Assembly: GCA_910577155.1 (NCBI GenBank)
Contig: CAJTMS010000001.1
Location: 1 to 64,000 of the forward strand
Length of the DNA stretch: 64,000 bases
Origin: an uncultured Mailhella sp.
Lineage (GTDB): Bacteria; Desulfobacterota; Desulfovibrionia; Desulfovibrionales; Desulfovibrionaceae
Direction: 5' to 3'
The translations under genes and the position numbers were made by a program. How positions within the stretch are numbered: position 1 is the stretch's first letter; every line of letters starts with the position of its first letter. Under the pieces are notes generated by a model. That model was not told the origin of the DNA and ran no database searches. It was given only the letters and a program-made list of their open reading frames with translations. This document shows positions 27,778 through 36,020 of this stretch, one piece after another.

Positions 27778-30717
27778 ATGGCAAAAAAAGAAATAACATC
27801 AGCGAATGCGGAGAAAAACGAAGCAATTATTGTTGAAGGAGCGAAACAGCATAATTTAAAAAATATCAATGTTCGTATTCCCCGCAACGAACTTGTTGTT
27901 GTGTGCGGTCCCTCAGGTTCCGGCAAGTCTACGCTGGCTTTTGATATTGTTTATGCAGAGGGGCAGCGGCGCTATGTGGAGTCATTGTCCGCCTATGCCC
28001 GCCAGTTTTTGCCTAAAATGGATAAACCGCTGGTGGATAAAATTGAAGGTCTTTCTCCCGCCATTAGCCTTGAACAGCAGACAACAGGGCGCAATCCCCG
28101 TTCCACCGTGGGTACGGTAACGGAAATTTATGATTTTTTACGGGTATTTTTTGCCCGTCTTGGGAATATGTACTGCGTCAAGTGCGGTACGCCCATTGAA
28201 GCCCGTGCTGCTGACGAAATTATTGCAGATATTATGGAATTGCCGCAGGGCTCACGGCTGATGTTGCTGGCTCCGCTTGTTGAAATGCAAAAAGGTACCC
28301 ATCAGGAGCGTTTTAAAAAACTGAAAGCAGAAGGTTTTGTCCGTGTGCGGGTGGCAACGCTTGGGGAAGAAAAGAAAATTTATACCTTAGATGAAGTGCC
28401 GGAACTGGATAAAAATAAAAAACACAGCATAGATCTTGTGGTAGACAGGCTGATTATCAAAGAAGATATGCGGACGCGTTTGGCAGATTCTGTGGAATTG
28501 GCGCTGAAATACGGGGAAGGACGCATCATTGTTTCCGGTGAGGGAATGGATGATGTTATCCATTCCACAGACAGTGTCTGCCCCAAATGCCATACGTCTA
28601 TGCCTGTCCCCTCACCTCAGCTTTTTTCTTTCAACAGTCCGCAGGGGGCTTGCCCGCAGTGTGCGGGTATTGGGACTGTTGCAACCTTTGACGCCCAGCT
28701 TATTGCCCCTGATGAAAGCCTTTCGCTGGCGGAGGGGGCATTGGCTCCGTTTTCCGGCAAATACACGTGGAGCCAGATTGAAAAACCCTTGGAAGAGCTG
28801 GGAAAACGCCATGGCTTTACTCTTGATACTCCGTTAAAAGATTTCAGTGAAAATGCGAAAAAGGCGCTTTTTCACGGGGAAGCCGGGGGCATAAACAGGA
28901 CAGGCAGTTTACGCCGAAATTTCATGGGCGGCACAAGTCTGAACCGAAATAGGGAAGAAGGCGGCATAAGTTCTTCGCACTGGTCCGGGGTCATGTATTT
29001 GCTTGAACGCATTATGCAGCGCGGCGATGCGTGGAGTGAAATTCTTTCCAAATACAGTTATGTGGTGGACTGCCCGCAGTGTCAGGGAGCGAGGCTTCGA
29101 CCGGAGGCTTTGTGCGTCAAGGTGGGCAAAGCCCATGTGAAAAAAGTGCAGGCAGAATACAATATTTATGAATTTTGCAGCCTGTCTGTTTCCGGAGCCT
29201 TGGAATGGCTGAACAGTTTGGAATTTACAGGACGACATGCCGTTATTGCGGAACCTCTGTTAAAAGAGCTGACATTCCGTCTTTCTTTTATGCTCAACGT
29301 GGGGCTTGATTATCTTTCCCTTGCCCGTTCCATGATAACCTTATCAGGAGGAGAAGCCCAGCGCATACGCCTTGCCTCGCAGCTTGGCTCAGGTCTGGTG
29401 GGTGTAACCTATGTGCTTGATGAGCCTTCCATCGGTTTGCATCCCCGCGATAATGAGCGGCTTATCCAAACCTTGCGAAGCCTGCAAAAACGGGGCAATA
29501 CGGTTTTAGTTGTGGAACATGACGAGGCAACTATCCGTGAGGCAGATACGATTTTAGAGCTGGGACCCGGTTCCGGCGAGCATGGCGGGGAGCTGGTATT
29601 TTCAGGAAACGTGCAGGAACTCTTTAAAAATTCCCATTCGCTGACGGCAAAATATATGCGCGGGGATTTGAAAGTGCCTATTCCCGATGAACGGCGGGAA
29701 CCCGAAGAATTTTTGACCTTAAAAGGCGTAACAACCAACAATATCAAAAATATTGACTGTACCATTCCATTGGGCGTTTTGACCTGTGTGACGGGTGTTT
29801 CCGGTTCCGGCAAAAGTTCCCTTGTTATTGATACCTTGTATAAACATGTTGCCATGCATTGCGGGATTAAGGTTGACCAGCCCGGATCTGTGAAAAAAAT
29901 TGTTAATATTGACAAAATTGAACGGGTTGTATCCATTGACCAAAGCCCCATTGGCAGAACCCCCCGATCCAATCCCGCAACCTATACAAAGATTTTTGAT
30001 GAAATCCGCAATATTTTTGCCATGACTCAGGATGCAAAACGGCGCGGCTACAAGGCAGGACGTTTTAGTTTTAATGTGACAGGCGGTCGCTGTGAAACCT
30101 GTAAGGGGGACGGGCAAATCCGCGTTGAAATGCATTTTCTTCCCGATATTTTTGTGCAGTGCGATGTGTGCAAGGGGCAGCGCTTTAACCGTGAAACCTT
30201 GGAAGTGCGCTATAAGGATAAAAATATTGCCGAAGTCTTGGATATGACAGTCAGTGAGGCAAGGCAGTTTTTTGAAAATTATCCTTCTTTGGAACGCCGT
30301 CTTTCCATGCTCGAAAGTGTCGGGCTTGGCTATATTCGTTTGGGACAGCCGGCAACAACCCTGTCCGGCGGTGAGGCGCAGCGGATTAAAATTTCCCGTG
30401 AGCTTGGCAAACGTTTGCTTGCAGGCACGCTGTATATTTTGGACGAGCCCACAACAGGTCTGCATATGCATGAAGTGGGCAAGCTTGTTACCGTTTTGCA
30501 CCAGTTGGTGGAAAGAGGGGCAAGTGTGGTTGTGATTGAGCATAATACAGATGTCATTCTTGCCTCCGACTATGTTCTGGACATGGGACCCGGCGGCGGA
30601 GAAAACGGCGGAACTGTTATTTCTCAAGGTACGCCTGAGGCAATTATGGCAGATCCTCATTCTGTGACGGGCAAGTTTTTAGTGGAAGAACGGCGTATGC
30701 GCCGCAAACATCGTTAG
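27778..30717 (+). CDS. uvrA: Excinuclease ABC subunit A
   Basis: A 979-residue damage-recognition ATPase of nucleotide excision repair; with UvrB it loads onto distorted DNA. It has two ABC ATPase modules: Walker A at 44-51 (GPSGSGKS) and at 673-680 (GVSGSGKS), with LSGGEAQRI signatures in both halves. Zinc modules appear as CPKC...CPQC in the first half and CETC...CDVC in the second. DEPSIGLHPRD and DEPTTGLH are the Walker B regions. ATG at 27778 follows GAGGG; an in-frame ATG 33 bases upstream lacks a ribosome site. Followed ten bases later by gmhB. Confidence 0.97.
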   Translation: MAKKEITSANAEKNEAIIVEGAKQHNLKNINVRIPRNELVVVCGPSGSGKSTLAFDIVYAEGQRRYVESLSAYARQFLPKMDKPLVDKIEGLSPAISLEQQTTGRNPRSTVGTVTEIYDFLRVFFARLGNMYCVKCGTPIEARAADEIIADIMELPQGSRLMLLAPLVEMQKGTHQERFKKLKAEGFVRVRVATLGEEKKIYTLDEVPELDKNKKHSIDLVVDRLIIKEDMRTRLADSVELALKYGEGRIIVSGEGMDDVIHSTDSVCPKCHTSMPVPSPQLFSFNSPQGACPQCAGIGTVATFDAQLIAPDESLSLAEGALAPFSGKYTWSQIEKPLEELGKRHGFTLDTPLKDFSENAKKALFHGEAGGINRTGSLRRNFMGGTSLNRNREEGGISSSHWSGVMYLLERIMQRGDAWSEILSKYSYVVDCPQCQGARLRPEALCVKVGKAHVKKVQAEYNIYEFCSLSVSGALEWLNSLEFTGRHAVIAEPLLKELTFRLSFMLNVGLDYLSLARSMITLSGGEAQRIRLASQLGSGLVGVTYVLDEPSIGLHPRDNERLIQTLRSLQKRGNTVLVVEHDEATIREADTILELGPGSGEHGGELVFSGNVQELFKNSHSLTAKYMRGDLKVPIPDERREPEEFLTLKGVTTNNIKNIDCTIPLGVLTCVTGVSGSGKSSLVIDTLYKHVAMHCGIKVDQPGSVKKIVNIDKIERVVSIDQSPIGRTPRSNPATYTKIFDEIRNIFAMTQDAKRRGYKAGRFSFNVTGGRCETCKGDGQIRVEMHFLPDIFVQCDVCKGQRFNRETLEVRYKDKNIAEVLDMTVSEARQFFENYPSLERRLSMLESVGLGYIRLGQPATTLSGGEAQRIKISRELGKRLLAGTLYILDEPTTGLHMHEVGKLVTVLHQLVERGASVVVIEHNTDVILASDYVLDMGPGGGENGGTVISQGTPEAIMADPHSVTGKFLVEERRMRRKHR

Positions 30718-30727
30718 GACATTTCCC

Positions 30728-31339
30728 ATGATAAAATATCTTTTTGCTGACAGAGACGGAACCCTTATTGTTGATAAACATTATCTTTCTGACCCTTCGC
30801 AGATAGAATTTTATCCGGGTGTTGCAAAATCCTTGAACGAATTACAAAAAAATGGTATAAAAATCTGTATGGTTACCAACCAGTCAGGAATTGGCAGAGG
30901 CTATTTTTCAGAACAGGATTTTTTAGCTTGCCAGAAGACATTAGAACAACAATTGCATGCCGAACATGCTGAACTTTTTGATTTTGCATTTTGTCCCCAT
31001 GCCCCTGAAGAGCAATGTCATTGCCGCAAGCCTGCCCTTGGGATGTGGGAAATCTTATCCCGAAAGCATTGTCTTCATCCCCGTGAATGTGCAATGATTG
31101 GGGATAAAAAAGAAGATGTAATTTTTGGGATACGGGCGGGATTTTCCTTTTCCTGTTTGGTATTGACGGGAAAAGGGCAGAAAACGGTCCATGAGTTCAA
31201 TCTTGACTATGCAGGAGAACTCAAAATGTTTTCAAGTGAAATTTTTGGAATAAAGCAAGAAGCGACAACATGCTGCCTTGCAGCAACAGTGGCAGAATTC
31301 AGTCATTTCCTTATTAATAAAAACAGAGAAGAGCTATGA
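30728..31339 (+). CDS. gmhB: D-glycero-D-manno-heptose 1,7-bisphosphate 7-phosphatase
   Basis: A 203-residue HAD-family phosphatase for ADP-heptose synthesis in LPS core assembly. The nucleophile motif is DRDGTLI, motif II is VTNQSGIGRG, the zinc loop is CPHAPEEQCHCRKP and the terminal motif is IGDKKEDV. A C-terminal extension of about 40 residues beyond the usual end is present. The stop overlaps the start of the following GGDEF gene (ATGA), so the two are translationally coupled. Histidinol phosphatase-type relatives share the fold, but the zinc loop favours GmhB. Confidence 0.85.
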   Translation: MIKYLFADRDGTLIVDKHYLSDPSQIEFYPGVAKSLNELQKNGIKICMVTNQSGIGRGYFSEQDFLACQKTLEQQLHAEHAELFDFAFCPHAPEEQCHCRKPALGMWEILSRKHCLHPRECAMIGDKKEDVIFGIRAGFSFSCLVLTGKGQKTVHEFNLDYAGELKMFSSEIFGIKQEATTCCLAATVAEFSHFLINKNREEL

Positions 31340-32433
31340 GTATTTCAGATAATTGTTACCAATGGCTTATGAATATGCAGAATTTTGATGTTGAAGAAAG
31401 TTTTTGGAATAAGCTTTCCAAAGAGGAACAAGAGCAATTTTGTGCATTGCGGGAAAAAAATCTTGCCGGATATGAAGAATATAAGCGACTGAAAGAAGTA
31501 AAGGAATATTTTATCAACTCTTTTGAAGTGCTGCCTTTGCCCATGGCAATTAAAGACGAAAACAGAAAATTGATGTTTGTCAATGAGGAATATAAAAAAA
31601 TTGTCCGTATGCATCAGGCGCATGAGGAAAACAGTGCCAGAAAAGGACATGAAGAAGGGCAGATAGAAATTACAAATTTGGCAAATTTCTCTGATGAAAC
31701 AAAAGAGGCTTTTCTGGAAAACTGTAAGTATGCCATTGAACACAGTGCCATAGTTCAGCAGGAATTTACTCTGGGGCGCGGTGTTGATCAGCAAAACTAT
31801 ATTTATTGGCTCACCGGTTTTGAAACTTCTGATAAAAAACGCGGCTTGGTATCTATTTACTATGATGATTCCTTCTTTCAGAGCATTTTGAAACGGCTGA
31901 ACAGAAAAATTGTTGACTTGGAAAAGGAACAGCAGAATATTATCCGAAATTCCACCCTTGATCCTTTGACAGGGGCATACAACAGACAGGTTTTATCAGG
32001 ATTTTTGGAAGAAGCGCTGAAAAATGCAAAGGAAATGGGTAAGCCGTTCTCTATTCTCATGATTGATATCGACCATTTTAAGCAAGTGAATGACACCTAT
32101 GGGCATTTGATTGGGGATCAGGTTTTGCAGCTTCTTGTCATGCTGCTGCAAAAAACGCTGCGTGACAGAGATTATATTATACGTTTTGGCGGTGAAGAAT
32201 TTTTGATTATTTTGCATGATGCTGTTTTTGAAAATGCACGCCGTATTGCCGAGCGTATCAGAAAAATTGTAGAATCTAATATGTCAACCCCGACACATCA
32301 GCCTATTACCATTAGCATTGGGGTTGCTTCCTACCATGAGGGAGAAGAAATTAAAGGATTATTACAGCGGGTTGATGATAATTTATATAAAGCAAAAACT
32401 TCAGGACGAAACCGTGTTGTTCCATCAGAATAA
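31336..32433 (+). CDS. PAS-GGDEF diguanylate cyclase
   Basis: A 365-residue cytosolic c-di-GMP synthase. The N-terminal part (about 50-170) reads as a PAS domain (LPLPMAIKDENRKLMFVNEE). The C-terminal catalytic domain begins DPLTGAYNR, has the active loop GGEEF and the RxxD inhibitory site (RDRD) five residues before it, so it should be product-inhibited, unlike the cyclase at 2697. Overlaps gmhB by four bases, tying c-di-GMP signalling to an envelope transcript. Confidence 0.92.
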   Translation: MSISDNCYQWLMNMQNFDVEESFWNKLSKEEQEQFCALREKNLAGYEEYKRLKEVKEYFINSFEVLPLPMAIKDENRKLMFVNEEYKKIVRMHQAHEENSARKGHEEGQIEITNLANFSDETKEAFLENCKYAIEHSAIVQQEFTLGRGVDQQNYIYWLTGFETSDKKRGLVSIYYDDSFFQSILKRLNRKIVDLEKEQQNIIRNSTLDPLTGAYNRQVLSGFLEEALKNAKEMGKPFSILMIDIDHFKQVNDTYGHLIGDQVLQLLVMLLQKTLRDRDYIIRFGGEEFLIILHDAVFENARRIAERIRKIVESNMSTPTHQPITISIGVASYHEGEEIKGLLQRVDDNLYKAKTSGRNRVVPSE

Positions 32434-32483
32434 AAAAAAACAGCTGTTTGTCGTGAGCGAGATTTTTAATTGGATATGAACTG

Positions 32484-33230
32484 ATGAACACACCTTTGCT
32501 GTCAAAAAAAAATTGGCAAATGCAGTTTTGTTTTGCCTTTGTGTTTTTTCTTGTTATTTGTGCTGTGCAGTCATGGACAGATTGGGACTTTGCTTTTCAG
32601 CGCCTTTGGTATAATCAAACAACAAAGACATGGTGGCTGACCGCTGAGGAATTTTTGGCTACCCGCTGGCTCTGGTATGGCGGAGCTAAAAAAGCCATTT
32701 CTTTTTTTGCGGGTTTTTGTGCCTTTGTTTTTATTCTTTCTTTTTTTATGCAAAAAGTTAAAATTTGGCGAAAGTGCTGTGTTTTGCTGTTATTAAGTTT
32801 GCTTTTTGTTCCGCTTCTTGTGGGTTTGGGCAAAAAAATAACCAATGTATATTGTCCTGTGCAAATAGCAGAATTTAATGGTACCTATGAGCAGCATAGG
32901 ATTTTTGAAATATTGGAAGGGGAAAGAGCCTTGGAACCTAGGGGCGGATGCTTTCCGGGCGGGCATTGTTCCGGCGGTTATGCGCTGATGATGCTGTTTT
33001 TTGCTTTGCCGTATCCGCGCTATCGGTATTTGGGTTTAATGATTGGACTGAGTGTTGGTTCACTCATGGGGGGATACCAAATTGTCCGCGGTGATCATTT
33101 CCTTTCTGACACGCTTGCAACAATGAGCTGGGCGTGGATGATTAACCTTATCCTTGTGTATGTTATTGAAAAATATAAGCACAAGCTAAAATTAGAAGAC
33201 AGTCCGGCTCTTATGGACTTTTCTTTATAA
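32484..33230 (+). CDS. PAP2-family membrane phosphatase (LpxE-like)
   Basis: A 248-residue integral membrane protein with about five or six helices. The three-part PAP2 motif is present in modified form: GLGKKITNVYCP, FPGGHCSGGYA with the catalytic His, and VRGDHFLSDTLA with the His-Asp pair. The PGGHCSGG version is common in a Gram-negative subgroup. Likely substrates are lipid A phosphate, undecaprenyl pyrophosphate or phosphatidylglycerophosphate; the sequence does not decide. It lies between the GGDEF gene and a sulfatase-type transferase gene, which fits a lipid-headgroup remodelling pair. Confidence 0.85.
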   Translation: MNTPLLSKKNWQMQFCFAFVFFLVICAVQSWTDWDFAFQRLWYNQTTKTWWLTAEEFLATRWLWYGGAKKAISFFAGFCAFVFILSFFMQKVKIWRKCCVLLLLSLLFVPLLVGLGKKITNVYCPVQIAEFNGTYEQHRIFEILEGERALEPRGGCFPGGHCSGGYALMMLFFALPYPRYRYLGLMIGLSVGSLMGGYQIVRGDHFLSDTLATMSWAWMINLILVYVIEKYKHKLKLEDSPALMDFSL

Positions 33231-33249
33231 TTATCTGGAGCAATGACAC

Positions 33250-35172
33250 ATGAAGCTATCCCCTTCAAATTCTTCCCTTTCTCGTTCTTCCATGCTGATG
33301 TTCAGGTTTTCTTTTCTGGGCGCATTGGCATTTATTTTCTTTTTTATCAATATTGTTTTTCGCCTGAGTTTACAGTATTTTTTTTCTGATTCCCTGCCTT
33401 TTGGCTTTGATACTGTTTCTCACCTTTTTTATGGCATTATCAATGACTTTTTTACTTTGCTCTTTGTTCTGATTTTACCTGCCCTGTTCATTTTTTTGCC
33501 GGGGGACAGGTTTTTAAAGTCCATTGTGGGAAAAAGCTATTTAATCTTTACCCTTTTTGTGTATACGTTAATTTTTGTCTTTACTGCTTTTTCCGAATAT
33601 TTCTTTTGGGATGAATTTGCCTGCCGCTTCAATTTTATTGCTGTTGATTACCTTATTTATACCAATGAAGTCATACGAAATATTATAGAATCCTATCCGT
33701 TGTTTTGGCTTTTTATGGCTGTTTTTGCCATAGCCTTGATCCTTAGCTTTGTGACATGGAGAACTCTGCGGAAAAAACTTGATACGGCTGTTCCTTCCAC
33801 GCGTTTTTTCGGGCGCTTTATACAGCTTATTTGCTTTTACTGCATTGCTGCAGCAAGTTATTTTTGTTTTAATCCGCTCAATCACAGCGATAACAGGTAT
33901 TGGAATGAATATGCAAAAAACGGTGTCTATTCTCTTTTTTCTGCTTATTTGCATAACCAATTGAATTATCGTACTTTTTATGAAACAATAGATACGGATT
34001 TGGCGTTTAAACTGGTGCGTGAAGATTTAAATATTCCAAATACGGTAACCCCTATACCCCACAATACGGTACGGAAGATTGCAGGGCATGACGAAGAGAA
34101 AAAACTTAATGTCGTGCTTGTGATTATTGAGAGTTTAGGAAATGCAAAGTATAAGGAATACACTCCTTTTCTTAATTCTTTAGCAGGCAAAAGCCTTTCT
34201 TTCAGTAATATGAAATCCACCGGAACACGGACAGTCCGCGGCTTGGAAGCCGTTATGCTCAGTATTCCGCCTACTCCCGGAAACTCATTAGTCCGCCGCG
34301 CGGATAACCATGATATCTACAGCCTTGCAACACCGTTTAAAGACAGAGGCTATGATATGTATTTCGTTTATGGCGGAATCGGTTTTTTTGACAACATGAA
34401 TAATTTTTTTGAGGGAATAGGATTTACCGTTGTCGATAAGCTTTCCTTTGAGCACGATACTTTTTCCAATGCATGGGGACAATGCGACGGAGATTCCTAT
34501 GCGGAAAGCCTGCGTATTGCAGATGAAAGTTATGCAAAGGGCAAGCCCTTTTTCCAAGCCGTACTGACGACCTCCAATCACAGACCCTATACATTTCCGG
34601 AAACTGGGCTTAATGTTCCCCAAGGAAGCAGAACTTCCGCTGTCCGCTATACTGATTATGCCATTGAAAAATTTATGGAACAGGCAAGCCGCAAACCATG
34701 GTTTGACGATACCGTTTTTGTCTTTGTCGGGGATCATCCCTCTTCTCTTGCCGGTAAGACTGAAGTTCCTTATGAAATGTACGGCGTTGTGAGTATGATG
34801 TATGCCCCCAAGCATATTGCTCCGCAAACGATTCCTGTTCTTTGTTCTCAACTTGATATTGCACCAACGCTGCTTGGCATCATTGGGTTTGAGTATATTT
34901 CTCCTTTTTTTGGCAAGGATGTTTTAAAAATGGAAGAGGGCAGAGCATGGGTTTCAACATATCAGCTTTTAGGCTATGAAGATGATAATTATTTTGCTGT
35001 ACTCTATCCGTCAAAGACAAAGCATGCACTGCTCGTTAAAAATTCTCAGCATGACAGTCCTGAGCAGCGGGATATCTTTATTAAGAAGGCAATAGCATCG
35101 TATCAGGTTGCCTATGATGTGATAAAACAAAAAAATTATAAGGAAGAAGCCGTAAAAAAAGCCCTGCCATAA
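33250..35172 (+). CDS. LtaS-like membrane phospho-headgroup transferase
   Basis: A 640-residue inner-membrane enzyme of the alkaline phosphatase/sulfatase superfamily. Five transmembrane helices fill about residues 15-210. The periplasmic catalytic domain (about 270-590) has VVLVIIESLG with a metal-binding Glu, the nucleophile threonine in STGTRTVRGLEA, TTSNHRPYTFP and VFVGDHPSS. Homologues transfer phosphoglycerol or phosphoethanolamine onto glycolipids or glycans. ATG at 33250 follows TGGAG. It is last in the uvrA-gmhB-GGDEF-PAP2 run and sits 19 bases after the PAP2 gene. Confidence 0.87.
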   Translation: MKLSPSNSSLSRSSMLMFRFSFLGALAFIFFFINIVFRLSLQYFFSDSLPFGFDTVSHLFYGIINDFFTLLFVLILPALFIFLPGDRFLKSIVGKSYLIFTLFVYTLIFVFTAFSEYFFWDEFACRFNFIAVDYLIYTNEVIRNIIESYPLFWLFMAVFAIALILSFVTWRTLRKKLDTAVPSTRFFGRFIQLICFYCIAAASYFCFNPLNHSDNRYWNEYAKNGVYSLFSAYLHNQLNYRTFYETIDTDLAFKLVREDLNIPNTVTPIPHNTVRKIAGHDEEKKLNVVLVIIESLGNAKYKEYTPFLNSLAGKSLSFSNMKSTGTRTVRGLEAVMLSIPPTPGNSLVRRADNHDIYSLATPFKDRGYDMYFVYGGIGFFDNMNNFFEGIGFTVVDKLSFEHDTFSNAWGQCDGDSYAESLRIADESYAKGKPFFQAVLTTSNHRPYTFPETGLNVPQGSRTSAVRYTDYAIEKFMEQASRKPWFDDTVFVFVGDHPSSLAGKTEVPYEMYGVVSMMYAPKHIAPQTIPVLCSQLDIAPTLLGIIGFEYISPFFGKDVLKMEEGRAWVSTYQLLGYEDDNYFAVLYPSKTKHALLVKNSQHDSPEQRDIFIKKAIASYQVAYDVIKQKNYKEEAVKKALP

Positions 35173-35180
35173 AGACAAAG

Positions 35181-35211
35181 AAAAAAGGTATCATGCGATG
35201 ATACCTTTTTT
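35181..35211. terminator. Bidirectional terminator between convergent genes
   Basis: AAAAAAGGTATCAT pairs with ATGATACCTTTTT around a three-base loop. It ends both the LtaS-like gene and the lipoprotein gene. Confidence 0.88.
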
Positions 35212-35220
35212 ATATGCTTA

Positions 35221-35661
35221 TTATCTGGGCGGCGGACGGTGTCCTCCATGCGGCGGCGGGGGGCGGTGCCCTCCACTGTGGGGCGGAGGAGGGGGACGGT
35301 GAAAATGATGCCTTCGGTAAGGATAGCCTCCCCAATAATGATACCTGCGGTAAGGGTAATATCCCCAGCGGGGATAGAAGCCCGTATAAAATCCGGGATA
35401 AAACCCAAAAACAACTTGGGTTGACGGTGTATAACAGGTTCTGGTTTCTTTTAGTATTATGCTGTTGCTACCGGAATTCACAGGGGGAGTGCTGACCAGA
35501 GGAATTTCCTCCGCAGAGCCTTGCCCTGTTTGTCCTGTTTGGTTTTCCTGATACGCCTGATATGACTGTTGTGTGATTAAGACTTCATGCCGCGGCGGAT
35601 AAAAAAGCCCGCAGCCCGTTAAAAAGCACAGACAAAAAAGAATGCTCAGTATACGCTTCAT
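35221..35661 (-). CDS. Lipoprotein with Tyr/Pro/His-rich tail
   Basis: A 146-residue lipoprotein of unknown function. The signal peptide ends in LTGC (Cys17). The middle is Gln/Ser/Thr-rich; from about residue 85 the chain is rich in Tyr, Phe, Trp, Arg and Gly, ending in a Pro/His stretch with three GGHRPPP-type repeats. A low-complexity surface or metal-binding segment is possible. It has a near-consensus promoter and a shared terminator. Confidence 0.75.
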   Translation of the reverse strand: MKRILSILFCLCFLTGCGLFYPPRHEVLITQQSYQAYQENQTGQTGQGSAEEIPLVSTPPVNSGSNSIILKETRTCYTPSTQVVFGFYPGFYTGFYPRWGYYPYRRYHYWGGYPYRRHHFHRPPPPPHSGGHRPPPPHGGHRPPPR

Positions 35662-35717
35662 AATAAGTTCCTTTATATATCGGTATGAAGGAATGGATGT
35701 TACGTATCTTAACTGTC

Positions 35718-35746
35718 AGTATAGGGTGCTTTTTTCTTTTAAGCAA
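35718..35746 (-). promoter_or_regulatory. Promoter of the Pro/His-rich lipoprotein gene
   Basis: Minus-strand TTGCTT (35746-35741), 17 bases, TATACT (35723-35718). Confidence 0.6.
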
Positions 35747-35882
35747 CGGTTTTGTTGCGGAGATTATTATTCCTGCATGAAGAAATAGTTAAAGTTCGCT
35801 TTAATACTGTATTGGCTTGATTTTATAGTAGATTAATTTAATTATAAAAATTTACAGTTACTCTTTTTATGGGGGAAATGAT

Positions 35883-35911
35883 GAGCTCTGCTGCTGCCTT
35901 TGGCAGAGCTC
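35883..35911. repeat. Nine-bp hairpin with C-rich flank
   Basis: GAGCTCTGC pairs with GCAGAGCTC (35903-35911), followed by CCCCCAATCCCCC. The hairpin-plus-C-run layout resembles the element after murA. The surrounding 35747-36020 gap contains no gene. Confidence 0.5.
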
Positions 35912-35956
35912 GTTCACTTGCTAAGGGATGCAGCTCCCCCAATCCCCCTCAATGCT

Positions 35957-35981
35957 CTGTTATGAATACTATTCATAACAG
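35957..35981. repeat. Perfect 11-bp inverted repeat
   Basis: CTGTTATGAAT and ATTCATAACAG are separated by three bases, 40 bases past the restriction-modification stop. No T run follows on either strand, so it is not a typical terminator. Confidence 0.6.
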
Positions 35982-36020
35982 GGAAAATATTTTTCATTCC
36001 TCATGTTAACCCAAAATGCA

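Noticed and set aside
29719..30660. Long minus-strand open frame inside uvrA
   Set aside because: Antisense shadow of conserved UvrA sequence with no protein-family features.
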